From assembly GCA_004335835.1 (NCBI GenBank), contig RWJK01001298.1, forward strand, positions 13,378 through 48,399: a stretch of 35,022 nucleotides of DNA, given 5' to 3'. Position numbers and translations under genes: made by a program. The notes beneath the pieces are model-generated. The model did no database searches. It was not told the origin of the DNA and was given only the letters and a program-made list of their open reading frames with translations. The stretch comes from Scenedesmus sp. ARA3. Its lineage: Eukaryota > Chlorophyta > Chlorophyceae > Sphaeropleales > Scenedesmaceae. Positions 10,738-21,597 of the stretch are shown one piece after another. Each line of letters begins with the position of its first letter. The stretch's first letter is position 1.

Positions 10738-13700
10738 CAGTGACAAGCCATAAGAGTTGGCAGCACTTCCTGGTGCACGATTGCAGGCGACCTGCGGGCA
10801 ATAAGACTGAAGTTAATGGCAAGCAGGCTGACTACACACATCTGTGTGCCAAGCATACGGCGATGACGGGCCTCACACGCTGACACTGATACCTCGTGTA
10901 CTTCACGCTACACAGACCAGAAATGCTTGCAGAGGGTAGAGATGGCAACAACGTGCCATGATTACCTCCGCTTCGCTGCACCCAGCCTCAGCCACGCCGT
11001 GCTTGGCCACTGCACTGCACATCAGCAGCTGAACAACGCCCAAGATCTGGTCACCTTGTGCTGTTCACTCCACATTTAAGCCCGCACCTGCGTGTTCTTG
11101 AAGACCACGCGGTTGGCCAGGGGGCTGGCCCACTCACTGGTGAAGCCCAGCCGCATCCAGGCGGCCTTGTAGGCATACGCAGCGTGGAACAGCACAGCCT
11201 TGACCCCGCCAGCCTTCTTGACCTGCAGCAGCAGCAGCAGCAGCAGCAGTAGCAGCGCTTAGGTAAACAACTGAACACGGCAGCCTTGACCCCGCCCGCC
11301 TGAAAACAGCAACACAGGGCAACGCCTTGGGCTGGGTGTTACAAGAAACCGTCCCCATGGCATGCAGCTGCTGGCACCACAAGAACTTGCTGTTTTGTTT
11401 TCCTGCTGTGCTGCAGACACACCTGCAACGCAGTTGTGCCACACAAGCAGCCGCCGCGCACCTTGTCCAGCATGCCGCTGTGCACGCGCTATCATCATCT
11501 GTGATGCAGCTGCTGTGACCAGGAATGATAGCTGCTGCTGCAGTGCCTGCTCCACACACAAGCAGCCGCAGCACACACTGTCCAGCACGCCGCTTTACAC
11601 GCGTTTTCACCATCTGTAATGCAGCTGCTGTGACCAGAAATGACAAATGCTGCTGCTGCCCATGCTTCACACACAAGCAGCCCGCCACACACCTTGTCCA
11701 GCACGCCGCTGTACACGCCCTATCATCATCCGTAGTGCAGCTGCTGTGACCGAGAACGATAGCTGCTGCTGCTGCTGCTGCTGCTGCAGCTCATGTTCTA
11801 CACAAGCAGCCCGCCACACCAAGCCGCACCTTCTCCAGCACGCCGCTGTACACGCGCTTTCCCCATCTGTAGTGCAGCTGCTGTGACCAGAACTGACAAC
11901 TGCTGCAGCAGCTCATGTTCCACACACAAGCAGCCCCCCACACCGCGCCGCACCTTGTCCAGCACGCCGCTGTACACGCGCTCGTACACGCGCGGCACGC
12001 CCGCAAACACGGTGGGCCGCAGCTCCTTGGCGTCGTCCAGCAGCCGCCGCGTGTCGCCGCTGTAGTAGCCCACCGCGGCCCCCAGGAACAGCACCATCTC
12101 CTCAACCACCCTGCGGCAACAAATGCACAAGGCGTCATCACCAGCTTCTGTCATATACTAACACGTAATCGTCATCACCATCTCAGTCGCTGCTGTAGTA
12201 GGCTAGTGGCGGCGCCCAGCAACGGCACCATCTCCTCCACCACCCTGCAGCAGACGCACGCAGCACATCACACAACTGTTCAAGTAGACATTCAGTAGAG
12301 GTCATAGGCATGCCTTGCAGCCGATGATGCTTCAAACGAGCAGCAACATTTTCTCCACCACCCTGCAGCGGTGTTGACGCAGCAGGCAACACATCCGACC
12401 TGTGCTGTATGCATGGCAACACCCCTCTCACTCCTCCAATGTACCAAGCGTCCGCTGTCTAGCGCTTGCTGCCTCGCCAGCAGCTGCAGCAGCAGCGCAG
12501 CACATCATGTTGCAAATCCAGCCACAGCAGCAACGCCAGCCGCTGCACCGGCGCCGCAGCGCCTGCATGCGCCACACCTGTCGCAGAGCTTGCAACCATC
12601 CGCTTCTGTTCCCAGCGTCCAACGTCACCCAAGCAGCTGCACCACCACCACGCTACAGCATAATTCTACAGCAGGCCCCGCACCTGTCGAAGATGTGTGC
12701 CAGCGTGAGGAATGAGAAGTACACGTCGCGCGGCTGCACCTTCATGCCCTGGGCATCCAGGAACTCGCGCATGCTCTCCACCATGGACATGACCCCGCCG
12801 TGGCTGTGCATCACGCCCTTGGGGTTGCCTGGCAAGGGGGGCAGCAGCAGCAGCAGCAGGAGCAGCAGCAGCAGCAAAAGCACGGCACGTCACGTAGCTA
12901 AAGTGAAAAGCAGCTGTGAGCACATCGTGCATGCAAGGGGAGACACAAAAGGCTGCTGCTGCCGCCTGCCTGCCAGTCCTGCTGCTGCTGCTGTGCACGA
13001 CACCACGACAACACAGCACAACACGCAGCGTGCACGCACCTGTGGTGCCGCTGGTGTACATGATGGTGCACAGGTCCTGCGCTGAGGGCGGCACCTCATC
13101 GCGGGGGTTGTCAGCGCCCAGCTGCAGCAGCTGCTGCCAGCTCAGCAGCTTCACGCCAGCAGCAGTGATGGCCTGCAGCAGGACACAGACATGCACAGGT
13201 GTGCTCAAAGCAAGCGAGCAACTAATGCGTTTTACACAAGCAGTTGCAGCAACGTACCATTTCATTCATGTCTTTAGACAAGCAGCCACACAAGACATGC
13301 TGTAGACTGGCCAACTGCACTCACGGCAAGCAGGCGCTGCACGCCCCTGCCAGACTCATAGCTGCTACGATGCATGCGCTGAACTGCAGCTCCAGCAGCA
13401 GCAGCAGCAGCTCACGTTTTGGGCCTCCTGTGGCGCCTCTCCCCAGTAGGCCACGCCCAGCAGCTGCCCCTTGACGCCCTTGAGGCTCTTGGCCAGCCCC
13501 GCCAGCTTGGCGCCAGCCGCCACCACAAACTTGGCCTCGCTGTGGCCCAGCACGTACTCGATGGCCTTGTCGCCCAGCGTGTCGTACAGCGGCACACACT
13601 GCAGGCTGGTGCGGTTGCAGCCCTGCAGGGAAACATCGTAACAGCAGTGTAACAGATACGGCATCAACAAGCCACGCATCTGCCATGCGTCAGCAGCCGC

Positions 13701-14169
13701 AGTCTCGCCTGCATGCTGAACCAATCACAAGCACCTGTCATGAATACCAGGCTCAATAGCTCACCTGCATGCTGACCATCCACTCGATGCAGTTGGGGCC
13801 AAACACGCCCAGCCTGTCCTTGGGCTTCAACCCAAGGTGCAAGAAGGCAGAGCCAGCCTGCAAGCATATACGGGCAGCAGCAGCAGCAGCTCTGTCAAGA
13901 TGGCCTGTGAAGGCGTTGCTGGATGGCCGCTTGAAGTGCTGCTGCTGTTGCTCTGCCCTGCAGCAGCTGCACCACCCTGCTGCTGCCGTTGCCGCTGGCA
14001 ACAGTACAGCACACGCCCCACAGCTGCATACGGCAGTGCATGCATGCAGCATCTGTTGAGGGTTAGTGCGCTGGCACCCATCTGGCAATGCAACAGTGGG
14101 AGCTACGGCTTGTGCTGCGCCGCGCGCACTGCCAGGTGCTTCAAACTGCAGAGTGCTGCCGGCCGCCGC

Positions 14170-14208
<39 letters not shown>

Positions 14209-14359
14209 AACTGCACTGCAGCGCTGTCCAGCGCACCTGGCACGCCAGCTGGAAGGCTTCTCTGTAGGTGATGAACTTGTAGGGCCCAGGCTTGCCGTCA
14301 GGCCCTACGGCCCTGCTGCCCAGGCAATCCTGATCTTCATACTTCTCAGCAGATGCCCT

Positions 14360-14407
<48 letters not shown>

Positions 14408-14856
14408 CATGCATACATGGATAGGTGCAGATGCGCCTCTGCACGGCTTTCCTGCAAGCCCCAGCCAGCACCAGCAGGCAGGCAGCTGCGCACTGCTGCC
14501 ATGCACTTGCAGGACAGGCAGACACACAAGGCTGCCACAGCAGGCGCGACTGTTGATATAGTGAGTTGACAACGGCTGCTGAAGTTGCAGCAGCGTTGCA
14601 TGTGTTCTGTCTGTTGCTGCAACTGCTGCAGGCAACTGCCACGGCGCAACCTGCACATGCACACATTAGCAGCGCTGAGCAGCAACATGCAACGCCGTAT
14701 GCCCAGCGCTCACTTGAACAGGTCGTAGCAGGTGTTGATGCCTGCTGGCCTGTGGATGCCATCAGGGCTTGTGGCCACTGTGTATGTTGGCCCTGCCTCT
14801 GGCACTTCACCCGAGGCAGGCCTGCCTGGGGCCAGCTCCACCAGCAGCTTGGTCAT
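8487..14856 (-). CDS. Long-chain acyl-CoA synthetase (13 exons, complete)
   Basis: Exons on the minus strand: 14714-14856, 14237-14357, 13765-13857, 13416-13622, 13040-13172, 12684-12828, 11954-12110, 11088-11222, 10492-10695, 10034-10268, 9154-9390, 8812-8951, 8487-8588. Phases close to 684 codons (683 residues), the usual size. The enzyme joins a fatty acid to coenzyme A using ATP. The AMP-binding P-loop TSGTTGNPKG is at about residues 228-237, YGLTET at 415-420, HTGD at 497-500 and IIDRKKNIFKLSQGEYVA near 512-527. CVPLYDTLG and LKRPQLLKYY are also typical of eukaryotic LACS. The start at 14856 has an in-frame TAA 54 nt upstream. The C-terminus ends APARA, which is not a standard PTS1, and no transit peptide is obvious, so an ER or lipid-droplet site is an inference. 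Several introns contain tandem copies of neighbouring exon edges. Confidence 0.94.
8955..8981 (-). repeat. (CAG)9 tract at a splice acceptor of the acyl-CoA synthetase
   Basis: On the minus strand this reads as nine CTG units directly before the CAG acceptor of the exon starting at 8951. It therefore sits where the polypyrimidine tract should be. Confidence 0.85.
9300..9757 (-). repeat. Three tandem units (about 176 bp) copying a LACS exon start with its acceptor
   Basis: The functional exon starts at 9390 with an acceptor and GCGAGTATGTGGC, encoding GEYVAVEFLEAEFGKC and then IWLYGSSFEA. Two further units, each with its own AG acceptor, start at 9568 and 9743 in the intron upstream. The second encodes GEYVAVEFLEAEF and then WLYGILL. 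The third is more diverged, GEYVAVEWKAVLGKYNLIKQ and then WLYGILL. Spacings are 178 and 175 bp. Both extra units diverge after WLYG and lack the exon donor, so they are junction copies and not full alternative exons. Confidence 0.85.
10704..10740 (-). repeat. (CAG)n tract just upstream of a LACS splice acceptor
   Basis: About eleven CAG units on the plus strand, read as CTG on the minus strand, end a few bases before the acceptor of the exon starting at 10695. The tract is intronic. Confidence 0.8.
11223..11305 (-). repeat. Second copy of the LACS exon start at 11222, plus a CTG tract
   Basis: The exon starting at 11222 encodes VKKAGGVKAVLFHAAY. It is preceded on the minus strand by a (CTG)n-CAG acceptor. 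About 75 bp further upstream, near 11270-11302, a shorter copy reads TTTTCAG then GCGGGCGGGGTCAAGGCTG, matching the exon's AGGVKA segment, and then stops matching. Confidence 0.65.
11450..11990 (-). repeat. Five tandem units copying a LACS exon end with its donor site
   Basis: The exon 11954-12110 ends GTGTACAGCGGCGTGCTGG then ACAAG, followed by a GTGCGG donor. Copies of this exon end plus donor and the following intron recur with exon-like ends at about 11830, 11693, 11578 and 11462, at spacings of 115-137 bp. Four of the five keep a GT directly after an AAG. The 11578 copy has lost it. The flanking intron motif, plus-strand CAGCTGCTGTGACC, is also repeated in each unit, so the duplicated segment spans the exon-intron boundary. 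Confidence 0.88.
12200..12375 (-). repeat. Two extra copies of the acceptor and start of the LACS exon at 12110
   Basis: The functional exon begins at 12110 with CAG then GGTGGTTGAGGAGATGGTG (VVEEMVLFLGAAV). A copy at 12244 reads CAG then GGTGGTGGAGGAGATGGTG (VVEEMVPLLGAA) before breaking down. A third at 12362 reads CAG then GGTGGTGGAGAAAATG. Spacings are 134 and 118 bp. Confidence 0.82.
12840..12876 (-). repeat. CAG/CTG tract upstream of a LACS splice acceptor
   Basis: An interrupted CAG run on the plus strand forms a CTG-rich tract on the minus strand, about 12 bp before the acceptor of the exon at 12828. That exon opens with NPKGVMHSHGG, part of the AMP-binding signature. Confidence 0.75.
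14166..14204. repeat. (CTG)n tract in a LACS intron
   Basis: About eleven CTG units on the plus strand lie in the intron just downstream of the donor at 14236. On the transcribed minus strand they read CAG, so this tract is not a polypyrimidine tract. Confidence 0.8.
14361..14405 (-). repeat. (CAG)15 tract at the LACS exon 2 acceptor
   Basis: Fifteen pure CAG units on the plus strand read as CTG on the minus strand, directly before the acceptor of exon 2 (start 14357). Repeat length here would change the acceptor context, not the protein. Confidence 0.88.
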
Positions 14857-16199
14857 GCCTGCTGTGCTCACAAACGTGCTGTATAGTCGCAGCTGAAAGA
14901 AGAGCTTTTAGCTGCGGTGCCCAGGTGTAGTGTGTCTGTATTGATGGGCCTGCAGGACAGTGCAGTAGACAAAGGGATGGGTTGAAGCAGCAACAACCGT
15001 TGGAAAGGCCGGCATGGTGCAGCTGTGCCAGAGTGAATGTATGAGAGTTGAACGCGTGAAAAGGCACGTCCAGCGCAGCCGATCACCGCCAGAACACAAG
15101 CAAGTGGTAGACACTCTCAGGTATCCTCAGGCAGCGCATGCAGTACCTCAGCCAGTGAGCATGGACAACGATCAACAACGACCACCAGAAGCAATGTGTA
15201 TGCACAGAGCCAGGTTCAAGGACGACGAGGCTGCTGGGGAAAGGGTGCGCACCTGCTCACTTCCTTGGCTTCAGTCAACTGCAGGAGCTCGCCCTGTTGT
15301 TCTTCCCGAAGCGTAGTGTGAACTGGTTTCCCCCAACAATTCCTAAACAAGAGTGATCAGGTGGGTAACCCCACACATTTGGTCATGAACATACAACCGA
15401 CACTAGACGTGAGCGTAATCAGCTGTTAAGGTTTTGCTAGAGCACTGAGCAGACATACGTTCATGAGTGAGCTGAGATACGTCAGTTCTATCAAACCTGC
15501 GACGCCCTCAGCCTGTTTCGAGCGCGGTGCCCCCACCCAAAGCAACGCCTACGTCTCGCTACACGACCGACGATGATGAAAATGTTTGCTAGTAACCATT
15601 GTTGTCGCAGTTTGGCGCTGTAAGAGGGGAAGGGAGCCGCGGCTGTGTGCGTGACATAATGGTGTGCTGACATGTCACCCACCTGCATGGTCTGCGCAGC
15701 AGTTGGTACGATCAGGGGCAACAGATGCCCCTGCCGGACCCTTTAAACCTCTTTAGCCAAACAATGGGGCATTCCTTTTGTCTTCAGCAGTAGCTGCCGA
15801 GCAGGACTTCGTGTTGCCGCTCAGAGGAGGTCCTGCAAGGCCCTTGCACAAGCCATTTCGCCCGTGGGGCCAGCACAGACGGGTTGCGCAGTTGAATTCA
15901 CACAAACCGTGATGGAAACTTCAAGAATTGTGTTCTGCAGCTATAAGTGCCAGCGGGGTGGCGGCATCTGCAAACTGCATGATACCAAATCAGCAACTTC
16001 AAGTTGGTGGCACTCCGACGGTCGTGCGACACATTGCATGTAACATTGCAGGCTGCGGTGGCCCTGTCAAGGCAGCCTGTCTTGCTTTGAGAGCTCTGAT
16101 GCATGCTGCAAAACGCCCACAATGCAGCAACGTCTATGCGTTGCAACATATGCCAGCATCCCCTTAGTGCCTGGCATGCCAGTGGCAGCATATTACTGT

Positions 16200-16439
16200 G
16201 ATGCTGAAGTCATAATAATAATAGTCTTCTTGTAAGCCATACCTTGTCATCGGCATCGGCAACCGCGCCCCGTACGGAGCGGAAACTACGACTATTATTG
16301 CCTCTCTATTGGTGAGGGGTAGACCACCTAGACCCCCTCACCGCCTTCACCAGGCAGCAGGTGGGGGTTACCCATACAGTTGGCTGCGTGCCTGGCAGGG
16401 CTGGTATGTATTGACTGACGTACCAGATGCTGAAGTCAT
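16200..16439. repeat. 14-bp direct repeat flanking a 212-bp segment
   Basis: GATGCTGAAGTCAT occurs at 16200-16213 and again at 16426-16439. The second copy sits exactly at the top of the hairpin at 16411-16455. Between them is a further small inverted repeat: AATAATAGTC near 16215 and GACTATTATT near 16289. An inserted element with a target duplication is possible but no transposase or terminal repeats were identified. Confidence 0.55.
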
Positions 16440-16455
16440 CTGGTACGTCAGTCAA
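16411..16455. repeat. Perfect 19-bp inverted repeat with 7-nt loop
   Basis: TTGACTGACGTACCAGATG at 16411-16429 is followed by seven bases and then its exact reverse complement at 16437-16455. No gene boundary was found beside it and there is no T-run to suggest a terminator. It could be a fold-back element, a small-RNA precursor or the scar of an inverted duplication. Confidence 0.9.
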
Positions 16456-17245
16456 GGTTTTCACATAATGTGACAGCACTTCCTGTAGGGCACCCACACA
16501 AAAAGTGCCGGCTGCATGCACTGGCCAACAGGGTAGCAGGATGCTGGCCGTACCAACAAGTGTCGAAGTGACGAGCATGAAAAAGACGGATTCATGCGGC
16601 TCCTGGATCCCGGAAACCCCAGGCTAACACGCACGTTGAGACAGGCATGCAACACAACTCGTGTGATGCCTCAAGTCAGGGCCAGGAGCCCTCAAGGCAA
16701 GGCAGCTGGCAGGGCATCCCCGTCCTGCAAACCCACAGGCTGGTGACCGGTTTCAAGGTGCACAGTGCTAAAATTGCCCCGTTGCAGCAAATCACATCGA
16801 CAGCAGCAAAGCATCCAAGCCGTTATGACACTGTGCATTCCTGCAACTCTGGCACAGCTGCCGCAGCCTGGCACCAACATGATCAGGCTCAGCATGCGTT
16901 GTGACACCTCCTGCAGCAGCAGTAATTGCAGTGCTGGAGCATCACTCATTCTCAACCGCACCCTGCACCCCAGCCTGACTGCACAGCAGATGCCGTCACG
17001 CGCTGCAACCGTGGCGACTGCATTGTTTGCACATGTCAGCCCAAGCACAGCTGCAGCAGCATCTCATCAAGTAGCCTAAGCCCACGGCCCTGCCAGCCAA
17101 TGTGGCATGGCAGAACAGCCCGCACACGCACACGGTGAGTATGTCACCAATCACGGCTGCTCCACGCCATGTGTGAAGTGTGCTTGCAGGCATGAGAGAG
17201 CCATGTGACAAGTGCAGCGTATGATTTTCAGCAACATACAATCCC

Positions 17246-17545
17246 TTGGGACGCCCTGGCCAAGCTGCCGTTCAAACCAACAGCACTAGGGATGTTTGCA
17301 CATTGTGGTTGTCAACACAGCACACAGGTATCCAGCTAGCAGCAGATGGGTGGTCAAAGCTGCAAGAGAAGCCGTCAAGCATGGCTGTGCATTCAGTAGA
17401 CGATGTGGCGGACTGGAAGGCAAAAGAAGCAAAATTGAAAAACAACCAAGCTGTGGTGAGGTGGCTGAGGTCATTGCAAGGGGGTGAAGCATCAAAGCAG
17501 CTATCTGGACAGGTAGCTGCAGCAGGCCCCGCAGAGCACCTGTAA
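17246..17545 (+). CDS. Possible plus-strand coding exon, unrecognised
   Basis: A plus-strand frame ends at the TAA at 17543-17545. Its last 60 or so codons look protein-like: hydrophilic and helical, with segments WSKLQEKPSSMAVHSVDDVADW and NNQAVVRWLRSLQGG. This contrasts with the Cys- and Gln-rich chance frames around it. No family was recognised, no in-frame splice partner was found and the true start is unclear. It is reported only as a candidate. Confidence 0.2.
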   Translation: MGRPGQAAVQTNSTRDVCTLWLSTQHTGIQLAADGWSKLQEKPSSMAVHSVDDVADWKAKEAKLKNNQAVVRWLRSLQGGEASKQLSGQVAAAGPAEHL

Positions 17546-19063
17546 AAGCTACACCATTCAACAGCACCAGGGCGAATAGACCTTTGCACACTGGCATCTG
17601 CTGCTGCGCGCACACATCTGAACACACCGCAGATAGCACATCGCAAGACACATGCACAGAGTGGGGAGCGCAACCGACCACCGGGTTCACACATAAGCCA
17701 TCCATGCTGTGAGCGTGACACCAATCAAAGCACCCGCGAGAGGCGCAGCGTGCACACTCCGCTGATGAATGGCCCCAACAACAGCCCCTGAGACGCACAC
17801 AGCAGCTGGCAGCAGGTGGTTGAGAGCTGTGCAGGCTTTGGGCGCAGCAGCAGCCAGCCCTGTCCTGCAGTTGTGTATGTGCATCCATCAAACTGATCAT
17901 CAATGTGCCCAGCCAAAGCCTGCTGTACAACCTCAGCCCTCGACCTTGTGAAGGCTAGGCCCGGCCACCCTAGGAACACGAAAGATGAGGGCCAACCGCA
18001 GGCCCAAGCTGCACGCCCTGCATAGAACAGCTGCCCATGGTGTGCAGCATATGCAGGATATGCCAGCTGTCAACGGCAGCAGCCCACAACAGCACCAAGC
18101 CAGCGCTGCAGCTGCTGCATGCTCCCTTTGCAGACGCATGTCCATAGCATCTCCATAGTATGGCCTCGCAACCCATACCCCATAGCTTAAGCAGCACCAC
18201 TGTTGTGCCGCCTGCTTGCCAACAATCTGACAAGGCCACATTACATGCAACCTGTGAGGCAGACTCAACAGATGTCCAGAGCCACAACAGATCTGCAGGA
18301 GATATCTCCTCAACACCGCTTCCCAGTTGCATCACCACAGGTGCAGCTGGCACCCATTCTAATGCACTCAAACATGACTCAAAACGCCGACTGCACCACT
18401 GCTGTTGCCTGCAAAAACAGCCATATGCAAGGCGTCCTGCCGGTTGTCACCACAAGCAGAGCCTTCCTGTGCAGGCAACCTTCTGCCAAGGTCACAAACT
18501 CTGGCCTTACCTCGCCTATGCATCACACCACCCCCGGTGCCATCGCACATCGCACACAATGCGGCCTGAGATGTGGAGGATCCATCACAACATACATGGC
18601 ATGCGTTGCGCTGCGGCACGCACCTTTCACTGCTGGCGCAGCAGCCGCCAATGCATGGAGGTGCGGCACACTGCGCTGCCCACTCGGTTTAACAGCCACA
18701 TGCCAAAACTGAGCCCCCTCTGCAGCGAGTCAACTGACCCCCTTCCCTGCTGCAGCAGGCGTTGTGTGCTGAGCACTGTTTGCTGCAGCAGACCTGCTCT
18801 TGCTCAATCCATGCCCACCGCAGTAGTTTGTGTAGTTTCGCTAATTCAACTTCCCGTGCCTTACTTCACACACTGCATGACTGAGCAGCCACATATACCC
18901 ATGTTTTGGACCTGCTGCCTCCTCGATTATATCTGAATGGGAGCAGCCTGCAGTAGCTGCCTGCTGGGTTGTCCGCAAGCAGCAATCGCAGGAGCAGTTG
19001 GAGAAAGAGGTACACCGCTGCAGCCTGTTCCCGGAACTCCGGATGAGCGTCAGCATCAGCAGT

Positions 19064-19187
19064 GGATGCATGTGCAAGTGCCCAGGCACTTTAGGAGGCG
19101 TGCTCTTTTGATCCCTGCCACACAATAAGTCAGCAGCAGACCAAGGCACGCCCCACAACGCAAGCATTGGATGCATGTGCAAGTGCC
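19064..19187. repeat. 19-bp direct repeat, 105 bp apart
   Basis: GGATGCATGTGCAAGTGCC occurs at 19064 and again at 19169. The surrounding sequence does not match, so only the short block is duplicated. Confidence 0.7.
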
Positions 19188-19991
19188 AGAGGCAAATACG
19201 TGCACTGCAAACTCATCACTGCGTCTCTTGGGGGATCAGACTGCCCTGCCCTTGCTCAGAAGGGCCTCTTCACAATGCATCATCAAAACTCCAAGGCGCC
19301 CCCCTTTCCCCCCTCCTTCTGCCACCACCACTGACAACCAGATGCGCTCGCGCACGCCACACACAAACAGATGCGTGTTGTCCAAATCAACAGCAAACGG
19401 CATGTTGTTGGCACCAATCCACAGCTCAGCGCAAGCCCAGCAGTGTCTGCTGGCTCTCGGCGTGGCCATGCACAGACACACAGCAGCAGCAAGCCACTGT
19501 GATGGCTGGAACACAGCAGCTCCACCAGCAGCACACCGCAGCACACTGCCACAGTTGTAACGCCGCTGCCACAGCTTGAAGCTCCCACAGAATACACTAT
19601 GGCAGTATGGCAGGCACTGCACACCACGCCACCCAACTTGGGCCCCATGGCGGCATGTAGCTGCAGCTGCCGCTGGCATGTAGCCAGCTCGGCAAAGCAC
19701 AAACACACCCGCACATGACACAGCAGCCAGCCTAGCAAAAAGGCTTCTGCAACAGTCTTGTGCCGGTGGTAGGAAAGCACATCGAGGCTGCTGCAGCAGA
19801 CCCTGCAGCAGCACACAGCACACACAACTGCTGCTCCGCTCACTGCACGGCAACATTGCACGGCAGTCCAAGCACCCTAAACAGTTACGCAACTGTGCTA
19901 GGTCAACCAGCTCTGAAAAGATAGCCAAGGGATCTGGGAGCCAAACGGACCGTGCGACATGCCTCCACACACCAACAGCTGCCCACAACAG

Positions 19992-20025
19992 TCCTGCAAA
20001 CTATGCAGTCCTGCAAACTATGCAG
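19992..20025. repeat. 17-bp tandem repeat, two copies
   Basis: TCCTGCAAACTATGCAG is present twice in direct contact, in gene-free sequence. Confidence 0.8.
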
Positions 20026-21597
20026 GCGACATGAACACTACACGCAACTCAGCACACTGCAAGCCACTCGCATAGCAAAAGGCAGCGCAAAGGGTGCATG
20101 CTGCATCAAACAGCACCAGCTCGCACAGCTGATCCATTCAAGCTGTGCCCAATCGTGGGGTGTGTTCTGCCCCGCTGCCGCAGCTGCCTGCCTGCTGTTT
20201 CAGCGCAGTCTTCCAACAACAGTTGTGCGCTGCTGACACTCTAGTGTGCGTCGGTGGTACAACCGCAATGCACTCAAAAACAGCAAGGCTCCACAGACAA
20301 TGCAGTGCACAGGATCTTAAGACCCAAAACTCAAAGCCAAAGCCCATGACAGCAGTGCAGAGTCTGCTGTGCAGGCTTCACCCCACCATACCCAACGGAG
20401 GCGCAGCCGGCTGCGAGTATGTGGCTTGCAAATGAGACCACTCAAGGGCCCTACTCAATGCACAAACCGCCAAGCGTCACAGCATCATGCCGAAACGAGC
20501 TGTCTGCTGCGATGCAGCGAGAAGACAACAGTGGCACAATCCGCAGCAGCCGACGCCAACAGCAGTTACAATGCTGCTGGCAGTCAAGCACCCACGGCAT
20601 CATTTCAAAAAGACGTCAATGGAACAGACCAACAGGTGTCAACAAGCAGCCAGCCAGTGGCTGGCCAGCAGACGCAACTGCGCAGGTGGGCAGCACACAG
20701 CTGCAGTGATAGCTGCTGCATGTGCGCACACAAGCACACTGTGTAGCACACATGAGCACGTTGCGTAGCACGTTGCCACCACACATGAAGCAGGCGTGCA
20801 TGCTAATGCTCCTTAGCAAGCACAGCTCGTATCGATACATGCCAGGCAAGCAGCTATGCAGCAAATCAACACCTCCTGTGTTTGCAGGGTAAAACCTTGC
20901 CTGGTTTATGTATTTGATCATAGTGCGCCACAGCAGCCACACTACGAATCAACTGGGTGTAGCCTCGACTCCAAAACTCAGCATCGTCAGTGAAAGTAGC
21001 ACCACACAGTGACATGAGCGGCGGCCCACGCGTACGGCTGCCACTGCACAGCCTCCATAAGGGTGTGAAACCAGCGTCGCAGTATGTGATGCACATCTGC
21101 AACAGCGTCAGTTGCACATGCCAGGTGACAGACAGCAGCATTGTGCAGCAACAGCCTCACAAACCCATCACATGCGGCATCATGTCAACCACTTGAACCA
21201 TGTCAAGGCTAAAACTGTTTAGACCCAACTGAAGGCCATCGGATAATATAGCGTTGGCAACAAACACACACACAGCTGCAGCAGGCGCAACATGGAAAAA
21301 CTGCAGCCAATCAGATGTCGCGCAAGCAGCACACACATTCAGCGGCTCCCACAGCCAGTTCACCTCCAAAGTTTGTTTGCCTCGGCTCGTCCTGGAAAAC
21401 TGGCTCACATCTCAGCACCATCCAAGAATGCACCAAGGGAAGCCTGGGTAACAAACCATCAAGCAGCCATGCAAGCACTGTCCCACCCTTTTTGGACCAT
21501 ACATGAACGCAAAAATTCTGACTGACGGCAGGCCCCAGCTCATGCTGACCAGCTCAGCCCATAGCAGCCGCAGTCAACACAACACATGTGACAAACC

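Larger units (their letters stand above)
14857..21597. other. 6.7 kb with no recognisable gene
   Basis: The first few hundred bases should hold the LACS leader and promoter. An acceptor-like TTTCAG near 14890 and a donor-like AGGTGGGT near 15682 would fit a leader intron. From about 17.3 to 21.5 kb the plus strand is rich in C and A and poor in T, the same skew seen in the introns of the minus-strand genes. This part may therefore be transcribed leftward as long 3' UTR or unrecognised exons of the WD40 gene. The nearest minus-strand TGTAA motifs below that gene are at 20566-20570 and 18241-18245. Long open frames here, such as 18160-18936 plus and 19236-19988 minus, show no family motif and are explained by the low T content. 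Confidence 0.4.

Noticed and set aside
11647..12065. Several plus-strand frames with repeated peptide blocks (ARRCTR, AAAVTRND)
   Set aside because: These are antisense readings of the tandem junction copies in the LACS intron. The periodicity is at the DNA level.
13827..14271. Overlapping frames on both strands around the CTG tract in a LACS intron
   Set aside because: They are poly-Cys, poly-Leu or poly-Ala readings of the triplet repeat and intron sequence, and are explained by the LACS gene.
18160..18936. 258-codon plus-strand open frame
   Set aside because: Cys- and His-rich with no domain motif. It lies in C/A-rich DNA where stop codons are rare by composition, and overlapping frames are also open.
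19236..19988. 250-codon minus-strand open frame
   Set aside because: Most of it is Cys/Ala/Val-rich with no recognisable family. Only a short piece looks protein-like, so it is mentioned as a finding and not called a gene.
20866..21141. Minus-strand frame with DDAEFWSRGYTQLIRSV as a further exon of the WD40 gene
   Set aside because: Protein-like, but no phase-compatible pair of splice sites linking it to the WD40 exons could be shown by eye.
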